A program made the position numbers and the translations under genes. Below are positions 21,908 to 31,562 of a DNA stretch of 64,000 nt, in pieces. Below the pieces are notes generated by a model. The model was not told where the DNA came from, ran no database searches, and saw nothing but the letters and a program-made list of their open reading frames with translations. The stretch is from positions 1,450,001 through 1,514,000 of the forward strand of contig NZ_CACTIA010000005.1 in NCBI RefSeq assembly GCF_902712915.1, in the 5' to 3' direction. Source of the DNA: Acidiphilium sp. C61 (GTDB lineage: Bacteria > Pseudomonadota > Alphaproteobacteria > Acetobacterales > Acetobacteraceae). Numbering within the stretch: position 1 is the stretch's first letter; each line of letters begins with the position of its first letter.

Positions 21908-22762
21908 ATGTCGACACCGCTGATCTCAACAGAGTCTCTCGCCGCGACACTCGATGATCCGGCGCTGATCGTTTTCGACGCGTCCTTCTACCTCCCGAAC
22001 GAACCGCAGGACGCCTCCGCCCTGTTCGAGGACGCCCACTTGCCCGGTGCCGCCTTCTTCGACATCGAGCGGATCGCCGACACCACCTCGCCACTGCCGC
22101 ACATGCTGCCGGACGAAGCCGGCTTTGCCGCCGCGGTCGAGGCGCTCGGCGTCGGCAACGACTCCCGCATCGTCGTCTACGACCAGCGCGGCCTGTTCTC
22201 GGCGGCGCGCGGCTGGTGGATGTTCCGCGTCTTCGGCCATGACAATGTCGCCGTCCTCGATGGCGGGCTGCCGAAATGGCGCAAGGAAGGACGGGCGATC
22301 GAGGCCGGCGCCGCACGGCCGCGTCCGCGCGGCCGCTTCACGCCACGTCTCGACCCCGCCCGCATCCGCGACCGCGCCGCGATCGAGGCCAACATCGCCA
22401 GCCGACGGGAAATCCTGCTCGATGCCCGCACCGCTGGCCGCTACACCGCCGCGGTGCCCGAGCCGCGCCCCGGCATGCGCGGCGGCCATGTTCCCGGCGC
22501 CCGTTCGCTGCCCTATTCCGAACTGCTCGGCGACGACGCGACCATGCTGCCGCCGGAGGCGTTGCGCGCCCGCTTCGCCGCCGCCGGGATCGACGGCGCG
22601 ACACCGCCCGTCACCATGTGCGGCTCCGGCGTGACGGCGGCCATCGTCACTCTTGGCCTCATTCGCGCAGGCCTGCCGATGGGCGCGCTCTATGACGGCT
22701 CATGGGCCGAATGGGGTGCGCTGCCCGACACCCCGGTTGCCACCGGAGAGGATCCCGCATGA
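21908..22762 (+). CDS. sseA: 3-mercaptopyruvate sulfurtransferase
   Basis: A tandem-rhodanese enzyme of 284 residues that takes sulfur from 3-mercaptopyruvate. The inactive N-terminal rhodanese domain runs through about residue 130. The active domain contains LLDARTAGRYTA, GGHVPGARSLPY and the catalytic loop MCGSGVTA with Cys238; the CGSGVT form points to mercaptopyruvate rather than thiosulfate as donor. The stop overlaps the next ATG (ATGA), coupling it to the lyase gene. Confidence 0.92.
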   Translation: MSTPLISTESLAATLDDPALIVFDASFYLPNEPQDASALFEDAHLPGAAFFDIERIADTTSPLPHMLPDEAGFAAAVEALGVGNDSRIVVYDQRGLFSAARGWWMFRVFGHDNVAVLDGGLPKWRKEGRAIEAGAARPRPRGRFTPRLDPARIRDRAAIEANIASRREILLDARTAGRYTAAVPEPRPGMRGGHVPGARSLPYSELLGDDATMLPPEALRARFAAAGIDGATPPVTMCGSGVTAAIVTLGLIRAGLPMGALYDGSWAEWGALPDTPVATGEDPA

Positions 22763-24015
22763 CCGACGATCGTTTCGAAACCCGCCTCTCCCTGGCCTCG
22801 CGCCGGCCGGTCAAGTCGCATGGCTATGTCAATCCCAAGCTCGTCCGCGGCTCGACCGTGCTCTACCCGTCATGCGCGGCGCGCCGCGAAATCGGCAAGC
22901 GCCGCCTGGAGCAGGAAGAGATCTACGGGCTTTACGGCACCGAGACCCATTTCGCGCTGGAAAACGTGGTCGCCGAAATCGAGGGCGGCACGCATTGCCA
23001 GATCGTCTCCTCGGGCCTTGCCGCCATCACCGTGCCGCTGCTCGCCTGGCTGAAGGCCGGCGACCACATGCTGGTGCCCGACTCCGTCTATGGCCCGACG
23101 CGCCGCTTCTGCGACAGCGTGCTCGCGCGCTATGGCGTCGCCACCACCTATTACGATCCGCTGATCGCCGAAGAGCGCTTGGTCGCGCTGCTGCGCCCGC
23201 AAACCACCGCGATCTTTTCCGAAAGCCCCGGCAGCCACACCTTCGAGGTGCAGGACGTGCCGATGCTCGCCCGCGTCGCCCACGCGCATGGCGCCAAGCT
23301 GTTCATGGACAACACCTGGGGCATCCGCACCTTCCAGCCGTTCCACCACGGGGTCGACGTGTCGATCCAGGCGCTGACCAAATATGTCGGCGGCCATTCC
23401 GACATCGTGCTCGGCGCCATCACCGTGGCAACGGATGAAGACTGGGCCTGGCTGCGCGCCGGCGCGCTCGATCTCGGCCAATACGCCTCGCCGGACGATT
23501 GCTGGCTGGCCCTGCGCGGCGCCCGCACCCTCGCGGTCCGCCTCGCCGAGCAGGAACGCGCCGCTCTCGCCGTCGCCACCTGGCTCAGCAGCCGGCCGGA
23601 AGTGCTGCGCGTGCTGCATCCCGCCCTGCCCTCCTGCCCCGGCCACGAATTCTGGAAGCGGGACTTCACCGGCGGCTGCGGCCTGTTCGGCGTGGTGTTC
23701 CAGCCCGAACACGATTACGACGCCGTCTGCGCGATGGCCGACGCGCTACGCCTGTTCGGCATCGGCGCCTCCTGGGGCGGCTATGAGAGCCTCGCCTTGC
23801 CGACCACCAACACGATCACCCGCACCGAAGGCACCGGCCGCTTCGGCGGCGAGATGCTGCGCCTGCAAATCGGCCTCGAACACACCGACGACCTGATCGC
23901 CGATCTCGAACAGGGTCTCGCCGTGCTGCGCGGTCAGGCCCGCACCACCTGCGCCTCGCCACCCTGCATGGCCGGGGAATTGCAGGACGGCTTCAGCCCG
24001 GACGGCACGGCATGA
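22759..24015 (+). CDS. metC: Cystathionine beta-lyase (Cys/Met metabolism PLP enzyme)
   Basis: A fold-type I PLP enzyme of 418 residues that would cleave cystathionine to homocysteine, pyruvate and ammonia. It shows the PLP-site region [52 protein letters not shown] and the Schiff-base Lys in [17 protein letters not shown]. Its C-terminal [11 protein letters not shown] and [19 protein letters not shown] match MetC. It lies in a coupled operon with sseA upstream and hisI downstream, both joined by ATGA overlaps. Confidence 0.92.
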   Translation: MTDDRFETRLSLASRRPVKSHGYVNPKLVRGSTVLYPSCAARREIGKRRLEQEEIYGLYGTETHFALENVVAEIEGGTHCQIVSSGLAAITVPLLAWLKAGDHMLVPDSVYGPTRRFCDSVLARYGVATTYYDPLIAEERLVALLRPQTTAIFSESPGSHTFEVQDVPMLARVAHAHGAKLFMDNTWGIRTFQPFHHGVDVSIQALTKYVGGHSDIVLGAITVATDEDWAWLRAGALDLGQYASPDDCWLALRGARTLAVRLAEQERAALAVATWLSSRPEVLRVLHPALPSCPGHEFWKRDFTGGCGLFGVVFQPEHDYDAVCAMADALRLFGIGASWGGYESLALPTTNTITRTEGTGRFGGEMLRLQIGLEHTDDLIADLEQGLAVLRGQARTTCASPPCMAGELQDGFSPDGTA

Positions 24016-24362
24016 CCCACCACGTCATCACCGCCGCGCGCTTCAACGAAGCCGGACTCATTCCCGCCATCGCCCAGCAGCACGATACCGGCGAGGTGCT
24101 GATGATGGCCTGGATGAACGCGGAATCGATCGCCGAAAGCCTCGCGACCGGACAAGTCTGCTATTTCAGCCGCAGCCGGGGCAAGCTCTGGCGCAAGGGT
24201 GAAAGCTCGGGCCATGTCCAGCGCCTGGTCGAGATGCGGCTCGACTGCGATGGCGACACGCTGCTGCTCCTTGTCGAGCAGACCGGCCCGGCCTGCCACA
24301 CCGGCGCGCATAACTGTTTCTTCCGCCGTGTCACCGCAGACGGGCTGGAAGACATCGCCTGA
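24012..24362 (+). CDS. hisI: Phosphoribosyl-AMP cyclohydrolase
   Basis: HisI opens the purine ring of PR-AMP in the third step of histidine synthesis. The 116-residue single-domain form shows [30 protein letters not shown], the metal-binding DCDGDTLLL and the zinc cysteines in [14 protein letters not shown]. It overlaps metC by 4 bp. The HisE function is not fused here, as is usual in alphaproteobacteria. Confidence 0.96.
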   Translation: MTHHVITAARFNEAGLIPAIAQQHDTGEVLMMAWMNAESIAESLATGQVCYFSRSRGKLWRKGESSGHVQRLVEMRLDCDGDTLLLLVEQTGPACHTGAHNCFFRRVTADGLEDIA

Positions 24363-24402
24363 ACCGGTCTGGGCCGTCAGGCCGCGACATCACCGCAGGG
24401 CG

Positions 24403-24774
24403 TCAGACGTGGAAACTCTCGCCACAGCCGCAACGGCCCTTCTCGTTCGGATTCTCGAAGGTGAAGCCTGAGGTGAATGTCTCAACCTTGTAGTCCATCA
24501 CCGTGCCGATCAGGAACAGGGTGGCCTTGCGATCGATCAGGACGGTAACGCCCTTGTCGCTCACCTGTTCATCGGTCGGCGCCGGCTCGTCCACCCAGTT
24601 CATCTCGTAGGACAGGCCGGAGCACCCCTTGGTGCCGACACTGATGCGCAGCAGGCGCCCCTGCTGGCCGCTTTCATACAGCGCACGCAGGCGATCGGCC
24701 GCGGCGTCGGTCAGTTGCATCAGCGGCGGCAGGCTGCGGCGGGGCGGGGCGGATTCGGTGCGGATCGTGGTCAT
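24403..24774 (-). CDS. sufA: A-type iron-sulfur carrier SufA/HesB
   Basis: An A-type carrier of 123 residues that passes iron-sulfur clusters from the SUF scaffold to apoproteins. The three ligand cysteines are present: one in GTKGCSGLSYEM and two in the C-terminal RCGCGESFHV. It is the last gene of the minus-strand suf operon, 10 bp after sufT. The N-terminal 15 residues are variable. Confidence 0.93.
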   Translation of the reverse strand: MTTIRTESAPPRRSLPPLMQLTDAAADRLRALYESGQQGRLLRISVGTKGCSGLSYEMNWVDEPAPTDEQVSDKGVTVLIDRKATLFLIGTVMDYKVETFTSGFTFENPNEKGRCGCGESFHV

Positions 24775-24784
24775 CGCGGACTCC

Positions 24785-25150
24785 TCAGAACATGTTGAGC
24801 GCGAGGCGCGCCTCGTCGCTCATCCGCGAGGGATCCCAGGGCGGATCCCACACGGTCTCGACCTCGACCTCGCTCACCCCCGGCACCGTCCCCACCGCGA
24901 GGCGCACCGCCTCGGGCAGTTCCTGCGCGCTGGGGCAGGCTGGCGCGGTGAGCGTCATTTCCACCTTTACCGCCCCACCCTCGATCTCGATGGCGTAGAT
25001 CAGGCCGAGCTCGAAGATGTTCACCGGAATCTCCGGATCGTAGACCGTGGCGATCGCCGCGATCACGTTCTCCTCGCTCACCAGCGGCGGGGTTTCGCCC
25101 TCCGGCGTCCAGGTGGTCACGGGTTCGGTCCTGGCCATGTCATCCGCCAT
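24785..25150 (-). CDS. sufT: SUF system maturation protein SufT (DUF59)
   Basis: A 121-residue MIP18/DUF59 (PaaD-like) protein that acts as an auxiliary factor in iron-sulfur maturation. Family blocks are VIAAIATVYDPEIPVNIFELGLIY, the central strand pair with MTLTAPACPSAQELPEAV, and VWDPPWDPSRMSDEARLALNMF. The conserved Cys lies in TAPACPS. It overlaps sufU by 11 bp. Confidence 0.95.
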   Translation of the reverse strand: MADDMARTEPVTTWTPEGETPPLVSEENVIAAIATVYDPEIPVNIFELGLIYAIEIEGGAVKVEMTLTAPACPSAQELPEAVRLAVGTVPGVSEVEVETVWDPPWDPSRMSDEARLALNMF

Positions 25151-25595
25151 GTCCGGTCTCCATCGTCTTGGTCAGGGCGGCGCGTAGCGCCTGCCAGGGA
25201 AGTGTCGCGCAGCGGTGGCGCGAGCGGTATTCATGAACGCCCGAGAGCGCCCGCAAGTCGCTGAAATCCTCGCGGTCGGGCACGGCTCCGCTCGCCACCA
25301 TCGTCTCGAAGGCGCTGGCAAGCTCATCGGCCGCCGCGCGCGTGCGCCCGGCCACCGCATCCGCCATCAGATCGGCCGAGGCGATGCAGATCGCGCAGCC
25401 GCGGGTCTCGTGCCACACCTCGCCGATCGCCCCGCCCGAGCAGCTCAGGCGCAGCTGCACCCGGTCGCCGCACATCGGATTGTCGCCCTCGGCCTCGGCG
25501 TCGAACGCGGCGGGCCGGCCGGCATGCAGCGGCGCGCGGGCGCGCTCCATGATCAGCCGCTGGTACAGATCGCCGACATCCGCAGCGCCGCTCAT
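25140..25595 (-). CDS. sufU: SufU-type iron-sulfur/sulfur-transfer protein
   Basis: A 151-residue IscU/NifU N-terminal-fold protein. SufU relays persulfide from SufS to SufB in a zinc-dependent way. The key cysteines are visible in NPMCGDRV, GCAICIASAD and HRCATLPW, with Asp in the expected first motif. I chose ATG 25595, whose ATGA overlaps the sufS stop. The operon uses SufU and contains no sufE-like gene. Confidence 0.94.
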   Translation of the reverse strand: MSGAADVGDLYQRLIMERARAPLHAGRPAAFDAEAEGDNPMCGDRVQLRLSCSGGAIGEVWHETRGCAICIASADLMADAVAGRTRAAADELASAFETMVASGAVPDREDFSDLRALSGVHEYRSRHRCATLPWQALRAALTKTMETGHGG

Positions 25596-26836
25596 CCGCC
25601 GAACACCTGCTGCACGCGCCGCAGCCCCTTCGCCAACGCGTCGATCTCTTCCATCGTCGTATAGACGCCAAAGGTCGCGCGGGCGGTGCTGTCGAGCCCG
25701 AGCCGGCGGGTCAACGGTTCGGCGCAATGATGCCCGGCGCGCACCGCGATCCCCTGCTTGTCGAGCAGGGTGGCGACGTCGTGCGCATGCACCCCGTCCA
25801 TGGTAAAGGCGACCACCCCGCCGCGATCCTGCGCGCGCCCGACCACATGGATGCCGTCGATCGCATCGAGCGTCGCCAGCGCGTGGTCGGTCAGCGCCCG
25901 CTCATGCGCGGCGATTGCCGGAAAGCCGATCGCGTTCACGTAGTCGATCGCCGCGGCAAGGCCCACCGCCTCGACGATCGCCGGCGTGCCCGCCTCGAAC
26001 CGGTAGGGCGGCTCCGCCCAGGTCGATTTTTCGTAACTCACGCTGCGGATCATGTCGCCGCCGCCCAGGAAAGGCGGCATCGCGTCGAGCAGCTCGCGCT
26101 TGCCGAACAGCACCCCGATGCCGGACGGACCGTAGAGCTTGTGACCGGAGAACACGTAGAAATCCGCATCGATCGCGCGGACATCGACAGCACGGTGCAC
26201 CACCGCCTGCGCGCCATCGAGCAGCAGCCGCGCCCCGCGCTCATGCGCAAAGGCGGCAAGCCGCTCGACCGGCGTGTAGGTGCCGAGCACGTTCGACATA
26301 TGGGTGATCGCCAGCAGCCGCACCCGCCCATCGGCGAATTGCCGCTCCAGGTCGGCGAAATCCAGCTCGCCGGTATCGGTGATCCTGACGATGCGCAGAT
26401 CGATCCCGTGGGAATCCCGCAGCATCTGCCAGGGCACGAGATTGGCGTGGTGCTCCATCTCGCTTACGACCACCGCATCGCCCGGCTGCAGCGCCGACCG
26501 CCCGAACGTCGCGGCGACGAGATTGATCCCCTCGGTCGCGTTGCGCACAAAGACGATCTCCTCGCGCGCCGCGTTGAGGAAGGCCGCCACCTTGTCGCGC
26601 GCGGCCTCGTAATCGTCCGAGGCGCGCTCGCTCAGCCAGTGCAGCCCGCGATGGACATTGGCGTAGCGCGTCTCCATCGAGCGGACCATCGCGTCGATCA
26701 CCGCGCGCGGCTTCTGCGCCGAGGCGCCGCTGTCGAGAAACACCAGCTTCTTGCCATGCACCGTCTGCGACAGGATGGGGAAATCGGCGCGGATGCGCGC
26801 GATGTCGAAGCCGGTCTGCTCGAGGGAAGCGCTCAT
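25592..26836 (-). CDS. sufS: Cysteine desulfurase SufS
   Basis: A PLP-dependent desulfurase of 414 residues that supplies sulfur to the SUF machinery. It contains DSGASAQKPRAVIDA, FVRNATEGINLVA, EMEHHANLVPWQ, the PLP Lys in FSGHKLYGPSGIGVL and the active-site Cys in VRAGHHCAEPL. The start at 26836 overlaps the sufD stop as ATGA, and a GGGAGGG ribosome site precedes it. Confidence 0.97.
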   Translation of the reverse strand: MSASLEQTGFDIARIRADFPILSQTVHGKKLVFLDSGASAQKPRAVIDAMVRSMETRYANVHRGLHWLSERASDDYEAARDKVAAFLNAAREEIVFVRNATEGINLVAATFGRSALQPGDAVVVSEMEHHANLVPWQMLRDSHGIDLRIVRITDTGELDFADLERQFADGRVRLLAITHMSNVLGTYTPVERLAAFAHERGARLLLDGAQAVVHRAVDVRAIDADFYVFSGHKLYGPSGIGVLFGKRELLDAMPPFLGGGDMIRSVSYEKSTWAEPPYRFEAGTPAIVEAVGLAAAIDYVNAIGFPAIAAHERALTDHALATLDAIDGIHVVGRAQDRGGVVAFTMDGVHAHDVATLLDKQGIAVRAGHHCAEPLTRRLGLDSTARATFGVYTTMEEIDALAKGLRRVQQVFGG

Positions 26837-28050
26837 GCGCCCTCCCGCCACCAGGCGCCGATCGCCGCCTCGAAGACGGCCCGCGCCGCCTCGTCGGTCA
26901 CCGGCTCAAGCGCCTCGTCGAGAAAGGCGCGGATCAGGATCGATTTCGCCTCCGCCTCCGGCACGCCGCGGCTGCGCAGGTAGAAGAGCTGCTCGGGGTC
27001 GAGCGCGCCGATCGTCGCACCATGGCTGCACTTCACGTCGTCGGCGAAGATTTCCAGCTCCGGCTTGCTGTCGATCTCCGCTTCGTCGGAGAGCAGCAGC
27101 GCCTGGTTCATCTGGTAGCCGTCGGTCTTCTGCGCGATGCGATCGACCTCGATCCGCCCCTGGAACACGCCGCGCGCCGCCCCGGCGAGGACCGATTTCA
27201 CCGTCTGCCGCGAGGCGCAGTTCGGCGCGTCGTGCCGCACCACCGTGGTCACGTCGCCATGCTGGGTTCCATTGAGCAGCTGCGCGGCGTTGAGATGCAC
27301 ATCCGCCGCCTTGCCGCCGAGCCGCGCATGGGTCTCGTTGCGGCTGAGCCGGGCGCCGCGGTTGAGGGTGAAGCTCTCATAGCCGGCCCCACCCGCGATT
27401 TCCGCGAAAATGGTGGCGACATGCACCGCCTCGGCGGATTCATCCTGGAGCCGGTAATGGTTGAGCCGCGCCCCCTCGCCGAGGTCCACCTCGAAGACCG
27501 GCGCGTGCAGGTAGCTGCCCTCGCCGCGCGCGGTCTCGATCAGCGTCAGCGTCGCACCGGCGCCGAGCGCGATCCGGTGGCGCGGCGCGATGGCCGGCAT
27601 CGCCTCGCCCCGGCCCGCCGCCAGCGCCACCAGGAACAGCGTGCCGCCCTGCTGGCCCGGCGCGAGGGTGATGGCGACGCCATCCTCCGCCAGCGCGGTG
27701 TTCAGTGCGACGACAACGCCGCCGCGCGCCGCATCGCCCAGCGCAGCATCACCCAGGGCCGCATCGCTGAGCCGGCCCACCCATTCGGGCGCCGCCGAGC
27801 GCGCCGCATCGAACCGGCCATTGACGAACACGACGCGCTGCCCTTCCGGCAACTCTGCTTCAACATCCACCACCGGGGCGGGGCCGAGCGCAAAACCACG
27901 CAGCCCGGCCGCGAGATCGGTATAGTGCCAGGCCTCGTCGCGCTTCGTCGGCCAACCGTCGGCGCGCACCCGCGCCGCCGCCGCCTCCCGCGTGGACGCG
28001 CCCGGCAGTGCGGCGAGGTCGAAACCGTCGAGCAGGTCAGTCCCGCTCAT
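26833..28050 (-). CDS. sufD: SUF scaffold subunit SufD
   Basis: A 405-residue right-handed beta-helix subunit of the SufBC2D scaffold. The N-terminal helical part carries WPTKRDEAWHYTDLA. The family core includes GGAGYESFTLNRGARLSRNETHA, HDAPNCASRQTVKSVL, GRIEVDRIAQKTDGYQMNQALLLSD and the C-terminal KCSHGATIGALDPEQLFYLRSRG. It is flanked by sufC and sufS with 4-bp overlaps on both sides. Confidence 0.96.
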   Translation of the reverse strand: MSGTDLLDGFDLAALPGASTREAAAARVRADGWPTKRDEAWHYTDLAAGLRGFALGPAPVVDVEAELPEGQRVVFVNGRFDAARSAAPEWVGRLSDAALGDAALGDAARGGVVVALNTALAEDGVAITLAPGQQGGTLFLVALAAGRGEAMPAIAPRHRIALGAGATLTLIETARGEGSYLHAPVFEVDLGEGARLNHYRLQDESAEAVHVATIFAEIAGGAGYESFTLNRGARLSRNETHARLGGKAADVHLNAAQLLNGTQHGDVTTVVRHDAPNCASRQTVKSVLAGAARGVFQGRIEVDRIAQKTDGYQMNQALLLSDEAEIDSKPELEIFADDVKCSHGATIGALDPEQLFYLRSRGVPEAEAKSILIRAFLDEALEPVTDEAARAVFEAAIGAWWREGA

Positions 28051-28790
28051 GCCGCCTCCAGCCCCGCATAACCGTTCGCCTCAAGCTCGAGCGCAAGCTC
28101 CGGCCCGCCGGAGCGGACGATCCTGCCGGCCGCCAGCACATGCACCCGGTCCGGCACGATATGGTCGAGCAGCCGCTGATAATGCGTGATCACCAGCGCC
28201 GAGAAGGTGGGCCCGCGCAGCGCGTTCACCCCTTCGGCGACGATCCTGAGCGCATCGATATCGAGCCCGGAATCGGTCTCGTCGAGCAGCGCCAGGGTCG
28301 GCTTCAGCAGCGCCATCTGCAACACCTCGTTGCGCTTCTTCTCGCCGCCCGAGAACCCGACATTGACGTTCCGCTTCAGCATGTCGTCCGGCATCTTCAG
28401 CGCCTTCACCGCCGCCCGCGCCTCCTTGAGGAACTGCACGGCGTCGAGTTCCGCCTCGCCGCGCGCCCGGCGGATCGCGTTCAGCGCGGTGCGGATGAAA
28501 TTGGCATTGCCCACCCCCGGCAATTCGACCGGATACTGGAAGGCCAGGAACACACCCGCCGCCGCCCGCTCCTCCGGCTCCATCGCCAGCAGGTCGACCC
28601 CGTTATACGTCACGCTGCCGCCGGTCACCTCGTAGCCGTCGCGGCCGGAGAGCACGTAGGACAGGGTGGATTTCCCCGCCCCGTTCGGCCCCATGATCGC
28701 GTGCACCTCGCCCTCCGGCACGGTGAGGTCGATCCCGCGAAGGATCTCCTTGCCATCGATGGTCGCGGTCAGTCCCTTGATTTCAAGCAT
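28047..28790 (-). CDS. sufC: SUF ATPase SufC
   Basis: An ABC-type ATPase of 247 residues that drives conformational change in the SufBC2D scaffold. It has Walker A GPNGAGKST, the Q-loop, the signature segment NVGFSGGEKKRNEVLQ and Walker B LALLDETDSGLDIDAL. It overlaps sufD by 4 bp and lies 9 bp after sufB. Confidence 0.98.
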   Translation of the reverse strand: MLEIKGLTATIDGKEILRGIDLTVPEGEVHAIMGPNGAGKSTLSYVLSGRDGYEVTGGSVTYNGVDLLAMEPEERAAAGVFLAFQYPVELPGVGNANFIRTALNAIRRARGEAELDAVQFLKEARAAVKALKMPDDMLKRNVNVGFSGGEKKRNEVLQMALLKPTLALLDETDSGLDIDALRIVAEGVNALRGPTFSALVITHYQRLLDHIVPDRVHVLAAGRIVRSGGPELALELEANGYAGLEAA

Positions 28791-28799
28791 GTTGCGTCC

Positions 28800-30251
28800 T
28801 CAGCCCACGGAGCCTTCGAGAGACACGGCGAGCAGCTTCTGCGCCTCGACCGCGAACTCCATCGGCAATTCCTTCAAAACATCCCGGCAGAAGCCGTTCA
28901 CCAGAAGCCCCACCGCGTCCTCTTCGGAAAGCCCGCGCGCCCGGCAGTAGAACAGCTGGTCGTCGGCGATCTTCGAGGTCGTCGCCTCGTGCTCCACCTT
29001 CGCGGTGCGGTTGCGGCTCTCGATATACGGCACCGTATGCGCGCCACACTGATCGCCGATCAGCAGGCTGTCGCACTGGGTGAAGTTCCGCGCATTCATC
29101 GCCCGCGGCATGATCCGCACCAGGCCGCGATAGGTGTTGTTCGACCGTCCGGCCGAAATCCCCTTGGAGACGATCGTGCTCGTCGTGTTCGGCGCCAGAT
29201 GGATCATCTTGGTGCCGGTATCGGCCTGCTGGAAATTGTTCGTCACCGCCACCGAGTAGAACTCGCCGGTCGACCCCTCGCCCTGCAGGATGCAGGACGG
29301 ATATTTCCAGGTGATCGCCGAGCCGGTCTCCACCTGGGTCCAGGAAATCTTCGAGTTCCGCCCCCGGCAGGCGCCGCGCTTGGTCACGAAATTGTAGATG
29401 CCGCCGCGCCCCTGGGCGTCGCCCGGATACCAGTTCTGCACGGTCGAATACTTGATCGTCGCCTCGTCGAGCGCCACGAGTTCGACGACCGCGGCGTGAA
29501 GCTGGTTCTCGTCGCGCATCGGCGCGGTGCAGCCTTCGAGATACGACACGCTGGCCCCCGCCTCGGCGATGATCAGTGTGCGCTCGAACTGCCCGGTATT
29601 GCGCGCATTGATGCGGAAATAGGTCGAAAGCTCCATCGGGCAGCGCACGCCCTTCGGCACGAAGACGAAGCTGCCATCGGAAAACACCGCCGAGTTCAGC
29701 GCGGCGTAATAATTGTCGCCCGCCGGCACAACGCTGCCGAGATATTGCCGCACGAGATCGGGATGCTCGCGCACCGCCTCGGAAATCGAGCAGAAGATCA
29801 CCCCGGCCTTGGCCAGCGTGTCGCGGAACGTGGTCGCGACCGAAACGCTGTCGAACACGGCATCGACGGCGATGCCCGCCAGCGCCGCGCGCTCGTTCAG
29901 CGGAATGCCCAGCTTCTCGTACATCGCGAGCAGCTCGGGATCGACCTCGTCGAGTGATTTCGGCGCCGGCTTCTTCGGCGCCGCGTAATAATGCAGGTCC
30001 TGATAGTCGATCCTGGGATGATGGACGCGCGCCCAGGCCGGATCTTCCATCGTCAGCCAGGCGCGATACGCCTTGAGGCGCCATTCGAGCAGCCATTCCG
30101 GCTCGCCCTTCTTCGCCGAGATGAGCCGGACGATGTCCTCGTTCAGCCCCTTGGGCGCGAACTCCATCTCGATATTGGTCTCGAAGCCGAACTTGTAGCC
30201 GCCGCCGGATATCCGGTCGACAGTCTCGATCGTCTCATTCACGGCAGGCAT
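28800..30251 (-). CDS. sufB: SUF scaffold subunit SufB
   Basis: The core scaffold subunit on which the SUF iron-sulfur cluster is built; 483 residues. Conserved blocks include [95 protein letters not shown] with its cysteine, and [24 protein letters not shown]. It follows the iscR-like regulator by 8 bp. Confidence 0.98.
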   Translation of the reverse strand: MPAVNETIETVDRISGGGYKFGFETNIEMEFAPKGLNEDIVRLISAKKGEPEWLLEWRLKAYRAWLTMEDPAWARVHHPRIDYQDLHYYAAPKKPAPKSLDEVDPELLAMYEKLGIPLNERAALAGIAVDAVFDSVSVATTFRDTLAKAGVIFCSISEAVREHPDLVRQYLGSVVPAGDNYYAALNSAVFSDGSFVFVPKGVRCPMELSTYFRINARNTGQFERTLIIAEAGASVSYLEGCTAPMRDENQLHAAVVELVALDEATIKYSTVQNWYPGDAQGRGGIYNFVTKRGACRGRNSKISWTQVETGSAITWKYPSCILQGEGSTGEFYSVAVTNNFQQADTGTKMIHLAPNTTSTIVSKGISAGRSNNTYRGLVRIMPRAMNARNFTQCDSLLIGDQCGAHTVPYIESRNRTAKVEHEATTSKIADDQLFYCRARGLSEEDAVGLLVNGFCRDVLKELPMEFAVEAQKLLAVSLEGSVG

Positions 30252-30259
30252 TGAAACCC

Positions 30260-30727
30260 CTATTCGACAGTTGACGGCGCGCGCGCCGCAAGATCCGTTT
30301 CATCGACCCGCAGCGCCCTGGGCAGGGCCGCCACCTGCATGTCATCCAGCGTGATCGCGCCCAGCGCATCACTGATCGCGTCGTTCACCACGCCCCAGCG
30401 TCCCGCCATCGGGCAAAGCGACGCGCTGTCGCACGCCCCGCCCGTGCCCTCGACGCAGGCGGTGAGAGCAATTGGCCCGTCGATCGCGACGATCACATCC
30501 GCGATCGGGATCGCGGCAAGCGGCCGCCCAAGCCGGTAGCCGCCATGCGCGCCGCGCTGCGACAGCACGAGGCCGGACTGCGCCAGCCCCTTCAGGACCT
30601 TGGCTACGGTCGGCTCCGGAATCCCGGTGCCCGCCGCGATCGCGGGGGCGGTTTCAACCGTGGCGGCCTGGGCAAGACGCACCAGAACCACCACCGCATA
30701 GTCGGTCAAACGCGACAATCTCAGCAT
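30260..30727 (-). CDS. iscR: Rrf2-family regulator of the SUF operon (IscR/SufR-like)
   Basis: A 155-residue winged-helix regulator and first gene of the suf operon. The N-terminal [16 protein letters not shown] is typical of Rrf2 proteins, with the recognition helix near [19 protein letters not shown]. Three cysteines ([17 protein letters not shown]) match the iron-sulfur ligand loop of IscR, so it should sense cluster status and control its own operon. The ATG at 30727 is chosen because the conserved domain starts right there. A perfect palindrome lies 23 bp upstream. Confidence 0.9.
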   Translation of the reverse strand: MLRLSRLTDYAVVVLVRLAQAATVETAPAIAAGTGIPEPTVAKVLKGLAQSGLVLSQRGAHGGYRLGRPLAAIPIADVIVAIDGPIALTACVEGTGGACDSASLCPMAGRWGVVNDAISDALGAITLDDMQVAALPRALRVDETDLAARAPSTVE

Positions 30728-30749
30728 GGCACACCCGATTGTGGACAAC

Positions 30750-30760
30750 ACAGGTCCTGT
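30750..30760. promoter_or_regulatory. Candidate Rrf2 operator upstream of the suf operon
   Basis: A perfect 11-bp palindrome ACAGGTCCTGT sits in the 112-bp gap between gph and iscR, 23 bp before the iscR start, within an AT-richer patch (TTTACGCAAAT). Rrf2 regulators autoregulate through palindromes placed like this. The assignment is by position and symmetry only. Confidence 0.4.
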
Positions 30761-30839
30761 TTACGCAAATGGTCCATCGCGCCGCCCCCGTCAAGGCCGG
30801 GCGCGTCATGCCGAACGCAGGAAATCGGAGCCGGCGGGT

Positions 30840-31490
30840 TCAGGCGGCGCCGAGCAGCCGCTCCACCGCGGGGACCAGGGCCTCGGTCTCGCCGATGGCG
30901 ATCGTGCCCTCTGCCCTTCCATAGCCCCAGCGGACGAAAATCGAGGCGACGCCGAGCCCTTCCGCCGTGGCGATGTCGTTGTGATGATCGCCGACCATCA
31001 CCGCCCCCCGCGGCGCGATCGTCATCGCCTCCAGCACGGCGCCGAGATGGCGCGGGTCAGGCTTGCGGAAATTCGTTGCATCCCCGCCGATCAGCACCGG
31101 AAAGAACCGGTCGAGATCGAGCGCGGCCAGCACCTTGCGCGCCGAGGCCTCGGGCTTGTTGGTGCACATGCCGAGCCGGTAGCCCCGCGCGGCCAGCGTC
31201 TCCAGCGCGGTCACGATGCCCGGATAGGGTTCGGTGAGATCGGTCACATGCGCCTCGTAATCGGCGAGGAAGATCGCCTCGTCCGCGGCCTCCGGCGTCA
31301 TGCCGCGCGCTGCATAGCCCCGCTTCAGCAGCATTTTCGCGCCATCGCCGACCATCGGCGCGACATCCTCCCGCGCCACCGGCGCCGCGCCGTGGCGGGC
31401 CAGCGAGCGGTTCAGCGCCGCCGCAAGGTCGGGCAGGCTGTCGATCACCGTGCCGTCCAGGTCGAAAACAACACCGCGTGAAGCGTTCAT
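30840..31490 (-). CDS. gph: Phosphoglycolate phosphatase (HAD family)
   Basis: A 216-residue haloacid-dehalogenase-type phosphatase that removes 2-phosphoglycolate. Motif I is VFDLDGTVIDSLPDL with the nucleophilic Asp; the cap follows. Motif II is MCTNKPEASARKVL, the Lys-containing FRKPDPRHL is motif III, and MVGDHHNDIATAEGLG is motif IV. Other HAD phosphatases share these motifs, so the substrate rests on family resemblance. It is divergent from glmU. Confidence 0.88.
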   Translation of the reverse strand: MNASRGVVFDLDGTVIDSLPDLAAALNRSLARHGAAPVAREDVAPMVGDGAKMLLKRGYAARGMTPEAADEAIFLADYEAHVTDLTEPYPGIVTALETLAARGYRLGMCTNKPEASARKVLAALDLDRFFPVLIGGDATNFRKPDPRHLGAVLEAMTIAPRGAVMVGDHHNDIATAEGLGVASIFVRWGYGRAEGTIAIGETEALVPAVERLLGAA

Positions 31491-31562
31491 GACACACTCC
31501 GAAATCCTATTTGATGGCGCGGCACTTTACATGAGCGGCAGGCCAGGGCTACCGCTTCGCGC

